A stretch of 64,000 nucleotides of DNA, taken from Balamuthia mandrillaris. Its lineage: Eukaryota > Discosea > Longamoebia > Balamuthiidae. A program made the position numbers and the translations under genes. Numbering within the stretch: the first letter of the stretch is position 1; each line of letters starts with the position of its first letter. The stretch is taken from assembly GCA_031835245.1 (NCBI GenBank), contig JAVKOQ010000093.1, positions 1 to 64,000 on the forward strand, written 5' to 3'. The notes below the pieces were generated by a model, which did no database searches, was not told where the DNA came from, and saw only the letters and a program-made list of their open reading frames with translations. Shown in pieces: positions 18,346 to 29,182 of this stretch.

Positions 18346-20862
18346 ATGGTGCTGCGGAGAGCAGGTTGGTGGTTGGCGGTGGCTGCGGTAGGTACCTGTT
18401 TGGCAGTCGGAGCTTCGGTGGGACTGGGTGTCTGGTCTAAGGCCGATTGGTTCACCGATCCTGGCCCCTACAGCCACACCTGGACAGGCTACAACAAGCA
18501 ACAGTTTGTGGGGCTCGTCTTCTTCACGTTTCTTTCTCCCGTGGCTTTCACTCTGTTGTTCACGGCATCGCAGCAAGCACTGTGCTTCCTCACGCCAGCC
18601 AACAAGTACATCCGATTGATCGCTACAGCGCTGGCGGTGAGCTTGTTGGTTGTTGGAGCTACGTTTGGAGGCTTGTGGGCAGCTCCTTTCCTGGATTGCT
18701 TCGGTGTAGGGTGCCTGAATCCGGAGGTTTACAAGAAGCTCACTCCTCGACAGCCAGAGGCCGGCATGGGGTGGCAGGCCATCGTTGGCATGTCCGCCCT
18801 TTTGGCCTTTGTCTCTCTAGCGGTTGCACAGTTGGCAAGCTTCGTTCTGGGCATCGTGGCAGAGCGGAGACAAGCCAGCAACAAAGAGAGGGAGGACCTC
18901 CCGCTTCTTCGCAAAGGAACGTCAACAAGCTTGTTGGTGGTCTCGCCCCCCACTCCTGGAGCTACTCTACGACAAGGCTGGCTTCTTTACTTTCTTCTCT
19001 TCCTGCCGTTGCTGGTCTTTGGCTTCACGACCACCTACATTCCCAACTCTTGGGAGTACTTCATGCCAGATCGCATTGCCTCCTATGCCGCTCAGAAGGT
19101 CACTCATGACCCTAAGGTCTATAAATACCCCGAGTACGTCGCCATTCCGGAGTACCCTTGGGCCACTTTCAAGACCAAGGAGCTGGAGCTGCGTGACGAC
19201 TGGCGCCTTAAGATCTTTCCTGACAACCTCTTCCTCTATGTGTTCCTTCTGGTGGTTCCTCTGGCCACATTGTTTCTGCGTTCATTTGGGCCGACAAGGC
19301 TGCTTCTTGGTGCGGGAGTGTGGCTCCCTCAGCTCGAGTTCTTCTACTGGCACTTCCCACGATACATCCTTCAGCTTAGCGTCCGTTTACTCCCAGCGGG
19401 CGAAAGCAGCTCAAAACTGGAAGCCTCTCGCCCTTCGTTACGGCTGCGCCAACACCTCGTCTTTGTATCGCTTGGTCGGCTGCTGCTGGCCGCTGCAACG
19501 GTGACTCTGATCACTTTGTGGTTCTGGTATTGGGTCCACGACCACAACTTCAACGGCTACTGGCCATCTGCAGCGCATGTCTACGATGCGGAGAAGATAG
19601 GTCGTGCTTTTGGCCAGTTGGCTGTCCTCCTGTTTGGATTGCTGATGTTCCCTGCTGCTCGCAACTCTGTTCTGCCTTTCATCTTTGGGCTTTCTTGGGA
19701 GGCTGCCATCTTCGCTCATGTCATCCTCGGCCGTCTCTTCCTGTTGGCAGCCTTCGCTCACATGGTGGCTAACTACGTCTGGTACTCCAAGACACACAAC
19801 TTTCCGGGAGATGTGCTGGCTGTGCCGATGCACCTCAGCAACGGCATTGACAACTTCACGGTGCCTCTCATCACGTTGGTCACATGGCTTACCTTCATCA
19901 CAATGGGCGTTTTGACTCTCTGGCAGATAAGGCGGAGGTTCTTTGAGCTCTTTTACTACTCCCATCATATCACCTACTGCTTGCTCATCCCTGCCGTTCT
20001 GTGGCACGCCGCTGCCGGTTGGGAGTTCCTTCTTCCCGGCGTTGCCTTTTGGTTCGTGGATCGCTGCATTCGGGCCTACCGCAGCGCTACAGCCGCTGAA
20101 ATTATCTCTGCCATCCACCACGACCTCGGTGGTGTTGGGCGTGTGGTGTCGCTGCGCCTCCGTGCTCCTTTTGCTTACCGACCGGGCCACTACTGCTTCA
20201 TCAACGTCTCTCAACTGTCCCTCTTCCAATGGCATCCCTTCACCATCGCTGGAGCCGACAAGAACGAGGTGGAGCTTCACATCAAGGTCATGGGAGAAGC
20301 CACCTTTACCTCTCGCCTGGCAGACGCTGTGCGAGACGGCCTTACTCTTACTGTCAACGTGGACGGACCCTACGGCCTCCCTATCGAGTTTGGGCGTTAC
20401 CAACAGATCTGCCTGGTGGCCGGTGGCATTGGCATCACTCCTTGCAAGGCCATCATCGAAGCACTGGCCGCCCTGCCACAGGCTCATCTTCCTCACCTTG
20501 AAAGAGTGGTGCTTGTTTGGAGTGCCCGCGATAGGAAGCTGCTGGACTTGCTGTACCCCGCCATGGCCAAGGCTGCTGCTAACGACAAACGCTTCGCCCT
20601 CTACTGCCACTTTACCGGACATGATAACGTCTCCATGAACTCGAGCGTAACGTCTGTCTCCTTCGCAGAAGAGGACGTTGGTGGGTGTCCTGTCTTTGTT
20701 GGGCGGCCTAATCTGTCTGACATCGATGAGCTGCACGAGGGTGACGATCTTGGATTGTCCACCCTGATGTTTGCTTGTGGTCCGGAGAACCTCGTTGCAG
20801 ATGCTGAACGACACGCACGCCAGCGACGATGGGACTTTCATAACGAAACCTTTTTGCTGTAG
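18346..20862 (+). CDS. Ferric reductase / NADPH-oxidase-like flavocytochrome
   Basis: The 838-residue single-exon protein would move electrons from cytosolic NADPH through FAD and two hemes across a membrane, reducing Fe(III)/Cu(II) or oxygen. An N-terminal multi-span region leads into a ferric-reductase domain with His458 and His472 (14 apart) and His540/541 and His554, the bis-heme ligand pattern. The FAD-binding HPFTIA motif starts at His630; the NADPH-site GGIGITP begins near 693 and CGPENL near 811, with a C-terminal Phe two residues from the end, as in the family. There are no EF-hands, so it is closer to plant and fungal metalloreductases than to calcium-regulated NOX5. Ferric reductase versus oxidase cannot be settled by eye. 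It is the first intact conserved gene inward from the telomere. A long open frame on the opposite strand is a shadow. Confidence 0.88.
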   Translation: MVLRRAGWWLAVAAVGTCLAVGASVGLGVWSKADWFTDPGPYSHTWTGYNKQQFVGLVFFTFLSPVAFTLLFTASQQALCFLTPANKYIRLIATALAVSLLVVGATFGGLWAAPFLDCFGVGCLNPEVYKKLTPRQPEAGMGWQAIVGMSALLAFVSLAVAQLASFVLGIVAERRQASNKEREDLPLLRKGTSTSLLVVSPPTPGATLRQGWLLYFLLFLPLLVFGFTTTYIPNSWEYFMPDRIASYAAQKVTHDPKVYKYPEYVAIPEYPWATFKTKELELRDDWRLKIFPDNLFLYVFLLVVPLATLFLRSFGPTRLLLGAGVWLPQLEFFYWHFPRYILQLSVRLLPAGESSSKLEASRPSLRLRQHLVFVSLGRLLLAAATVTLITLWFWYWVHDHNFNGYWPSAAHVYDAEKIGRAFGQLAVLLFGLLMFPAARNSVLPFIFGLSWEAAIFAHVILGRLFLLAAFAHMVANYVWYSKTHNFPGDVLAVPMHLSNGIDNFTVPLITLVTWLTFITMGVLTLWQIRRRFFELFYYSHHITYCLLIPAVLWHAAAGWEFLLPGVAFWFVDRCIRAYRSATAAEIISAIHHDLGGVGRVVSLRLRAPFAYRPGHYCFINVSQLSLFQWHPFTIAGADKNEVELHIKVMGEATFTSRLADAVRDGLTLTVNVDGPYGLPIEFGRYQQICLVAGGIGITPCKAIIEALAALPQAHLPHLERVVLVWSARDRKLLDLLYPAMAKAAANDKRFALYCHFTGHDNVSMNSSVTSVSFAEEDVGGCPVFVGRPNLSDIDELHEGDDLGLSTLMFACGPENLVADAERHARQRRWDFHNETFLL

Positions 20863-21041
20863 AGTTGCCTTCTTCTTGACTCTTTGTTTTTTAATTATTT
20901 ATTTGTTCTTGTATTTGAAAAATAACACAAACAAGTTACGTGTACGCAAAATGAAGTTTACAAAAGTACCTACTGTTCTGCCTTCTCCAATCACACAGAT
21001 ATGAGAGAGAGAGAGAGAGAGAGAGAGAAGAACAGAGGGTT
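20863..21041. other. Convergent 3' intergenic gap
   Basis: It lies between the flavocytochrome stop and the PP2C stop, with a GA run at 21003-21029. AT-rich, with no gene. Confidence 0.5.
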
Positions 21042-21786
21042 TTACAGACCGATCTCGTCGAAGAGAACGAGAATGACGGTGATGTCATCACGGCTTCCCT
21101 TGTTTTTGGCTTTCTCGCATAGGACTTGGCAGACACGATTCAAGAAAATATCAGACTGCTTTGGGGGCACAAACGGCTCGTCCTCTTCGTCCTCTTCGCC
21201 ATCCGAGTCTCCACCAGTTTCTTTGGGAGAGCCATTGGTTGCTTCCTGCATTGTGCGAGTACCGATCTCTTTGGAGCTAGTAAGGTTTTCTTTATCACCT
21301 TCCTGTGCGGAGAGCAACGTAGGAGAAGGATCGTCTTCAAAGAGGTAGTCCCTGTCCGTTGCTGCAAAACTGTACTTTCGCAGCCGCTCCTTTCGGTACC
21401 GTTCTTCTGCCGACAGGATGATGTCGCCTTCACTTGCTTTGGAGTGACGAGAACTCTTACCATTGTTTGTGTTGGTTTCAGATGGCTCTGCTTGAGGTTG
21501 CTTCTTCTCAGATTGTTCGCCGTCTTCTTGGGCTGCATCTTGGGATTCTATTCCTTCTTTCTTCTTTAGTAGTTTCTCCTTTTCTTCCTTCAAGAGCTTG
21601 GCCACCGTGTCCACGGCCTTTTTGTTAGTGAATACGTCCCAGAAACCGTCGCTGGCGATGATGATGAAGTGGTCCTTAGGCTTTATCTTGAAGACTTTTG
21701 AAAGACAAATATCATAAGAAAGAGATGAGAGAGAGAGAGAGAGAGAGAGAGCGGAGGAGAAACAAGAGAGCTAGGGTAATAGAGCA

Positions 21787-21823
<37 letters not shown>

Positions 21824-23107
21824 AGAGAGAAAGTAAACATACATCTGAGCTCGGGTTCCGCGATAACGGCACCTTCGCCAGCGTTGGCTCCTCCTTGCTC
21901 TTTCATCTTTCGCCACATGGCTATCCGTTGTTGAATTCTCTTTTCCCGTTCTTTTTGTCTTCGAGCCTCGTACTTTTCTCGTCTTTCTCTCTCTCGTTGC
22001 TCTTTCTTCGTCTCCTTCTTTGCTGGCTCAGTTACTTCGCTGTTAGTGCCTGCTGGTTCATCTTCTTTCTCGTTTTTGACCTTCTTGTCTGCATTGGTCT
22101 TATCCACGTTATTGTTGCTTTTCTTCGGGGCTTTGTTGTTTCCTTCCTTGGGACCAGCTGCAGCACCATCTCCAGCAGTTTTGCCATTTTTCTTCGCCGC
22201 TGCTCCGACTTTGGGGTTCTCCTTTTCCTCTTCGGCTTCGGGCTCTTGCGACTTCTTCTTCGTTGATTTCTTTTTGGTGGCCACTTCCTTGTTGCTTCCT
22301 TTCTTTCCAGCTTCCTCTTCTCCAGCCGCTTCCTTTGATCCATTCGTCTCTTCTGCGTCGCCTCCAATTTTATTGGAGTTGCTGCGACTACGATTCTGCT
22401 TTTTACTTTCGTTGTTGCTGTCTGCATTATTAGTGGTTTCGTTGTTTTTGGTTGAACCATCAGGAGACTCTTTACGCTTGGTTCCAGCTGGACTGGGTGG
22501 ATTCTTGATGAATCGATCTCCAAAAGAGCGACCCACAGCCAGCATACCAAGAGCCCTTCCTCCACTTACAAAACCTGCCAGGGAGAGAGAGAGAGAGAGA
22601 GAGAGAGAAAGATAAGATATTAATGTTCGGATACGAAATGTTTCAGCTTTCAGCGTAATAAACGACGATTTACCTCCTTGTTTGTTAATACGTCTTCTTT
22701 CCACCGGGTGAGAGGCCTTCTGGTCTTCACTCAGAGGGACCGCCTTGTAGGTCAACGGGAAAGGTACTCGCATTTTGCCCACTCCCGGATTCTCCGCTTT
22801 GCGTCCCTGCACAACTCTGGAGTCGCCCAAATTGGCTACCAATATCCTATCGTACACCTGTTGACCCACAAAGAAAAGGGTGAGTGCCATGAGCGTGAGA
22901 GAAGAAACAAGCAGAACGGACCTGCATGACCACAATGGCACAACAGCCACTGAGGTTTTTCTTTTTGATGGTGTAGTTGATCAACTTCTGCTCCGTGAGA
23001 GCAAACGCGGCTAGCACCACCCCAGAGATTCTGAAGATTACCGCGAACAAAAAATGGCATGGTGAGTGAACGACGAACACAGAGGAGCGGAAGAGAGGAA
23101 AGAGAAG

Positions 23108-23149
<42 letters not shown>

Positions 23150-23655
23150 TGAGAAGAGCGAGCAAAGAAGAAATTTTCAACAACAAACTTTTTCTCATCA
23201 ACAGCAGCAGACGACTGTGGCCAAAACAAGTTGCTCGTTTGTTGATTGATGATCTGTGCGTGAAGATGAACCCGCACAAAGTCCGCCGCCATGCGACCGC
23301 CATGTCCGTCATACACCGCGAAATAACTTGGATTGAATCGTCCGGGATAGGAGGACGAGCAAACCTCGCCGCCCGAAGGAGCTCCTTCCTCGTCGGAGCT
23401 TGAACCTTGGCCTTCACTACTCGCCTTGGCCGGCACAGGAGGAGAGCCCTTTTCCTCTTTTTCTTCGGGGGAAGAGGCCTCGGTGATCTCCACGGAGCCG
23501 AGAGAAGGCTCGGGGAGGCCCTCGTCGAGGATTTGCTTGAAGGTCACCCAACGGTCCTCGTTCTTGTGGCGTTCTCCTTCGAGGCTGAAAACGCCAAAGG
23601 CCTGGATGCGTTTGGCAAAGCCGGGCTCAGTACCACCGGGTCGGACTAGCTTCAT
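21042..23655 (-). CDS. PP2C-type Ser/Thr protein phosphatase with large charged inserts
   Basis: Five exons: 23655-23189, 23030-22922, 22857-22674, 22574-21843, 21694-21042. They sum to 714 codons plus stop. PPM/PP2C motifs appear in order: ED near residue 33, DGHGG at 116-120, SGCCAIV, NLGDSR, GRSFGD, ASDGFWD and SRDDITV, with the metal-binding Asp residues present, so it should be a Mg/Mn-dependent phosphatase. Two features are unusual: about 200 Lys/Glu/Ala/Asn-rich residues between GRSFGD and ASDGFWD, and about 140 more charged residues before the last motif. Introns carry CT microsatellites on the sense strand. Substrate and location are unknown; the inserts may be docking or targeting regions. 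Confidence 0.9.
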
Positions 23656-24625
23656 CGTTTCTTTCTGCTACACGAACCAAAACTTTCTCTCTCTCTTTTT
23701 TCAAAACAAAGGTCAAAACCAAGAAGAAGAAAAGGGTCGTAAAAGTAAAGAAAAATAATTAGGGAGGTAGTTAGGGTTTTTTGTTTCTTTCGTCTTCTTG
23801 TTTCAAACCCAAAACCTTTTCTTTTTCTGCGCCGTAGTGCACCACTTTGCCCTCTCCCCTTTTTCCTTCACTCCTCTCTCTTCTCGTAAATGAAAATCTT
23901 TTTTGTTGCCCCACTGCGGAGTTAAGCCAGGAGCAGCAGGAGATACTTGGGGGCCAGGTAACCTCCAACCGCAATTCAAACAGGTTGCTTAAGATCAACT
24001 CTGGTTCCCTAATAGATCTTCATGGACGAACGATCGAAGGCACCCCCTCTCTGTGCGCCTTCTTCTGATGCCCTTGTTGTTGGGTGCTGAGACAAAACAG
24101 AAACATAATTCCCAAATGAAAAAGAGGGAAGGGGAAAGAGAGAGGAGGCATTGGTAGGTAAAAGTTTGATTTTATGTACAGCTACCGCCTTTGTTATGTT
24201 GGTAAGCATTACAAGTCTAAGAGAACAGTAGTGTACAGCAGATACAAAAAACATAAAAACAAAAAATAAGGCGAGTGTGGGTTGTGCGAATCCATCCTTA
24301 GGCTTTGAGTGCCGCTGTTGTCATCGTCCCGTCGAAGTTGTGTCCTCAACGTAGAGGGCGAGGAATAGAAACGCGTGGCGTCATTGTTCTCTCGAGGGCT
24401 GCTCTACCGTTGCACTTTTTTTTGTTCAACCTTCAACGGTCCAAAATAAAAAGCCCGTCGTTCTAAACGTACAGTTATTATCCTCGTTCTCCTATCACCG
24501 AAACAGTTCCTCCTCATTTTTCCCCCTTCGAACCTCCTTCCTTTCCCTTTGTTCCTTCCGAATCCTTCGTTCATCCTATAATTTTTTTCTAACGTCCTCC
24601 TCGTTTCCTGTGTTGTTCGTTCGTT
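23656..24625. other. Intergenic, no gene seen
   Basis: The region lies between the PP2C start and the small minus-strand ORF. Short frames on both strands lack coding character. The first 150 bp upstream of 23655 should contain the PP2C promoter. Confidence 0.45.
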
Positions 24626-25000
24626 TTACTTGTTGGTCGAGTGACCAGCGTCGCGTCGACTGGCAGAAGGAACAGGGCAGAACCGCTCAGAGGGGGAGGA
24701 GGAAGGCGAAGGGTTGGGGTTGGTATTTTTGTTGTTGTTGGCCGTGAAAGAAGGGAGGTACGACCACAGGGAGAGATTGGAATTGGATCGGCTAGGGGGC
24801 CCAAAGAGGGCGGCATCTTTCTGGAAGGAGAAAGAGCTGGACCGTTTTTTGCCGCCGCCAGAGACAGGCATCTCTTCCAGGCAACGCGGTTTGGGAGAAG
24901 AGGGGCAAGCGTTGCTCATTGTGCGGCTACGAGGGCGGTGAGAAGGAGGAGAGAGTTTAGTGGGAGAGTCGGGAAGCAAGAAGAACAGATCGCCTTCCAT
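24626..25000 (-). CDS. Small Ser/Pro-rich protein, function unknown
   Basis: A 124-residue single-exon frame starts at a true ATG (25000). It is rich in Ser, Pro and Asn, with a central stretch like KRSSSFSFQK and SNSNLSLWSYLPSF that resembles phospho-regulated linear motifs. No domain is recognised. Base composition is more GC-rich than the flanks, which favours coding. An overlapping plus-strand frame (24641-25051) covers the same DNA and is less protein-like. Confidence is moderate because it is short and low in complexity. Confidence 0.4.
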   Translation of the reverse strand: MEGDLFFLLPDSPTKLSPPSHRPRSRTMSNACPSSPKPRCLEEMPVSGGGKKRSSSFSFQKDAALFGPPSRSNSNLSLWSYLPSFTANNNKNTNPNPSPSSSPSERFCPVPSASRRDAGHSTNK

Positions 25001-25804
25001 GGTGTCGGTTGTGTGTTAGAGTGCGTAGTGCGAGTCAACAAAAAAAAGTAAAACAAAATAAAAAAAACAACAAAGTTTAAAAGGGTGCGCGAGTGAAAGT
25101 GGCTGGCTTGTAGTGGAAGAAACAGAAGAAGCAAAGGGAGGTATGTGAAGCAGCACAAGCTCTTGGGGTCGCTGCGGCGAAGGGGGAACGGTCCTGACTG
25201 TCGGCTGGATACAAAAGCGAAAAAGAAAAAATGCGAGGCAAAAAAAAAATTCACCCTTTATGAACGCTGAAAAGGTACTTTAAATGATGGATTGTGACAA
25301 ACAAAGAAGGCCATTTTGTCGACTGCGGAGTGGACAGGATTGGTGGAAAAACTCCATACTCTTTCCTTTTGCCCCGGATTTTCCACCGACTCTCTGTGAA
25401 TTGACCCAATGGGCGGTTTATTACAGATTTCTTTGACTTTTTCGAGGGCTGGGACAACTTTGGACCACAAATGTCAACGCATGTTCCCCCATTTTCAACC
25501 CTCCAGCACCCCACCCGTTGTACCTCTTTCCCACAAGGCGGACCGTTGGTCCCTTCGGCCCTTTTTTTCCCCTCCCCCTTTGCTGCCTGCTTCACTATCT
25601 TGAGTTTTTTTTTCCGCAGTCCTTTTGGTTATGGTTTCTGCTGCTGGCACGACATCAGATAGCAGCTATCGACGAACAAGTGGCGCTATGGAAATTTGGT
25701 TTGCTGAGAAAAAAGAAGGAATGCTTCGCAGAAGGTGTTGTTTTCTTAAGTTGACCATCCCGGCCGTTACCCATTAGTTTGAAGCACATACAAGAAAGAA
25801 AAAC
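25001..25804. other. Intergenic region with unresolved frames
   Basis: Minus-strand frames near 25251-25595 look partly protein-like, but no plausible start or splice structure was found. The 3' half precedes the 2H-RRM gene and would include its promoter. Confidence 0.35.
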
Positions 25805-27092
25805 ATGTTGGGAGCAATGGAAGCGGTGGCGAAGCGGAAGACTGTGTTCAAGTCAGCGGTGGTGGTGATCCCTCCCCCTCAGCTTTGGGACGGCCCGCTG
25901 CAGGACATACGTCGGCAGCACGACAGGGGGTTCGTCCGGTGGATGCCTCACATCACCCTGCTCTTTCCCTTTGTGGAGGACCTCTACTTTGAGGAGGCCC
26001 AACAACGCTTGACCGCAGCTCTTTCCTCCATGAAGCCCTTCACGCTGCGTTTCCGCAAGTTTGACTTCTTTGAGCACAGCAAGAGCTATACCGTTTGGGC
26101 GCATCCTGAAGATGAGGTTTGGTTTCTACTCCCCCTTTGATGCACCTTTGCTCTTCGCCCTTCTTGTCTTCTTTTTCTTCGCTCTTGTTTTTCTTGCATC
26201 TTCTTTCTTTGCTCTTCTTTTGTTGTTCTCTTTCTTCTCTCTCTCACTTTGTGCTGTTTGGGTCTATAAACAGCCAGAAGGATCGTTGAAAGAACTGCAA
26301 AGGAAGATCGAAGAAGCGTATCCCTATTGCGACGCTCAGTCCACAAAATCCGACAAAGGCTTCACTGCTCACATGAGCGTAGGCCAGTTCAAGAAAAAGG
26401 TACTTGCTTTCACTCGTTGCGTTGCCTCGTGTGAACCCATGGACGATGCTTACCGATGTGCCTTTCTTCTTCTTCTCAGGCAGAAACGCTGCGCAAGATC
26501 AAAGAGTTTGAGAAGATTTGGGACGACTCGTTCGAGTTTGTCCTGAAGGAGGTTTATCTCATCAGCAGAACAGCGGATGACCCCTTCGAAGTGCGTTATG
26601 TGGTTCCTTTAGGAGAGGAAGGAGCACAGAGCCCTCCTCACTTTGAGTGCTCAGAGATTCCCGACAAAGAAAAAAAGTAAGTCCTCTTCATTCTTGCTTT
26701 GTGTATTTAGTCTCCTGTTGCTTGTTCTTTTCTCTCGTACTTCTTGTCCTTCTCGTTCTAGTAGTAAGGTCGTTTTTTTTCTCATCGTTTAACGTCGTTT
26801 CATTCTTTTGTCTCCTCTTTGTTTGGACAGATTGCAAGACCTGGAAAAGAGCAAACGGACGCTTTATGTGGGCAACCTTCCTTCCGAGACCACAGAAGAA
26901 GAGCTGCGAGACTTGTTCGCCTCCACCTTTTCCGTCCGCTCAGTGGACATCCCAAAGCGTGGCAATGACGGCCGCAGCAAATACTTTGGCTTTGTAGAGT
27001 TTGACAGCGAGGAGGAGAAAGAGCGGGCGATGAAAGAGATGAACCAAACCACCCTCAAGGATAGAACCATCACCTTGCAGAATGCTAACTAA
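25805..27092 (+). CDS. 2H phosphoesterase (2'-5' RNA ligase-like) fused to an RRM
   Basis: Exons 25805-26116, 26274-26399, 26480-26676 and 26831-27092 give 298 residues. The first half carries the paired HxT/S motifs of the 2H superfamily: His49-Ile-Thr51 and His137-Met-Ser139, the catalytic pair in RNA 2',3'-cyclic phosphodiesterases and 2'-5' ligase-like enzymes. The C-terminal 80 residues are an RNA recognition motif, with RNP2-like LYVGNLP near 221 and an RNP1-like KYFGFVEF stretch. The fusion suggests an RNA-end-processing enzyme with its own RNA-binding arm; substrate unknown. All introns are short and splice sites canonical. An in-frame downstream ATG at residue 5 could be an alternative start. 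Confidence 0.85.
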
Positions 27093-27542
<450 letters not shown>

Positions 27543-27929
27543 ATGGAAGGACAGAGCCAGTTGGAGCAGAACAAGCCGAGGGAGCCCTCCGCCTTGGAGG
27601 ACCTGACCGTGCAGACCCCCAAGGGCAAAATCTACACCCAGTCGGTGGAGTCCCAACCCGCCCATCGAAAGGAGAATCCCTTCCCCAAGGACCCCATGAC
27701 CGCGGAGGAGAGGGACAAGTACGCCGAGTCGCTGCAGAAGAAGGCGGACGAGGAGAAGGACAAGAGCAAGACGCAAAAGGACCCCAAGTTCATCACGGAG
27801 ATGGAGGGCAAGGCGAGGTACCACCACTCGGCAGCTGCCGAGATGAGGGACCACAAGGGCGAGGACCAAGGACGACTGTTGGGGGACATGCAGCCCAACT
27901 CGCCGCGCCTCAGGGAACGCAACAAGTGA
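27543..27929 (+). CDS. Small hydrophilic protein, function unknown
   Basis: A 128-residue single-exon ORF starts at a clear ATG, with GC-rich codon use compared with its flanks. It is highly charged and lacks hydrophobic segments. Two similar KDP motifs (NPFPKDPMTAEERDKY and TQKDPKF) and a His-His near residue 91 are visible. The composition resembles intrinsically disordered stress or hydrophilin-type proteins, but that is only a compositional comparison. No family is recognised. Confidence 0.7.
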   Translation: MEGQSQLEQNKPREPSALEDLTVQTPKGKIYTQSVESQPAHRKENPFPKDPMTAEERDKYAESLQKKADEEKDKSKTQKDPKFITEMEGKARYHHSAAAEMRDHKGEDQGRLLGDMQPNSPRLRERNK

Positions 27930-28242
27930 ATGTCGACACGAATGCGTCTGTTTGCCCGTGTCGACTCGAAATGGTGAAAATTTTTGCGGACATAATCGAC
28001 GATAATAAAATCGAACGATAATTTGTTTTTGTTTTTTTTTTTTTGTTGAAATTACAAATTTTTTGAAATAAACGAAGAAAAAGAGAAAAGAAAGAAGTGG
28101 GCGCAGGGATTTCTGATTCTTTTTCTTGTTACGGTGAGCGAGGGAGCCAAACGTAACGACAACAAAAGCACGTCTCCTTCTGTTTTTTGCTCAAACGAAG
28201 AAGAAGAAAAGGGAAGGAGATATCTATTATTTTTTGAAAAAA
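27930..28242. other. Intergenic gap before PARG-TBC
   Basis: AT-rich, containing a T-run near 28032-28042. It should hold the 3' UTR of the small gene and the promoter of the next. No ORF. Confidence 0.5.
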
Positions 28243-28665
28243 ATGCTGGCGGAAAATAGTAGCGGCAGCGAAGAGAGTAAGGGACGACATCCAAAGGAGA
28301 AGCTCAGCCCTTACGTTCAGTTGCCATGCTGCCGCGGCCTTACCTACCAAAGCAGCCAAGAAGGGGAGGTTCTTCCTCTGTGGGATCTGATCGTGGAGAA
28401 GGTGCTGACGGCTGCCCTCACCACCCCGGAACAGCTGATTGCGGCGTTGATAGCGATACAGCACCTTAAAACGGAGGCACATAGCGAGACGATGCCTCCC
28501 TCGTTTGATGGGTTGCGCTTGTTCTTGAAGGAGCGGATGAGCGAGGAAGAGCGAGTCAGATTTTTCTCCTCCACTCTGCCGTTCCTGCAGCGGCTCGCTC
28601 TTCAGGTTTGTTTTCATTGTCTTTCGTTTGTCGTTTCTCTCTCCTCACTGCTCTCTCTTCTCGTA

Positions 28666-28707
<42 letters not shown>

Positions 28708-29150
28708 TGCTTCTCTTTTTCTCGTTCTGTGTTCTCAATTCGCATTTATTGTTAAACGACTTAAAGCTGCCAGAGCTTTTTCCTTCTCCGATCGCATTGC
28801 TGGTGGAAGGCGTTGAACAAACGGTTACACTCACCCGGCTGCAGATAGCCTCTCTCTTGGCGAACGCTTTCTTTTGTACGTTTCCTGTACAACGCTATGA
28901 GGCCCAACAATTTCCCTATTTCAACTTCAGCGGCAATCCTTCTGGTATGTTTTGCCTTTCTTCCATTTGTTTTCCTTTTTTTTAAGCCTGACAAAGTCAT
29001 CGAAGAGGAGTGCATGTCTTGTCTCTATGAGATAGTAGATGGCGAGTACGGTTCTCAGCAAAGCGAAAAGCTTCGAAGCATATTGCACTACTTTGAGCGG
29101 TTTAAGCAAGAACGTTCGTTACTTCTCTCTTCTCTTCATCATTGTTCTCT

Positions 29151-29182
<32 letters not shown>

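Noticed and set aside
19438-20841. 467-residue minus-strand frame opposite the flavocytochrome
   Set aside because: No domain and no start context; it mirrors the codon bias of the real gene.
25251-25595. Minus-strand frames upstream of the 2H-RRM gene
   Set aside because: Protein-like in part, but one has no ATG context and no splice partner was found for either.
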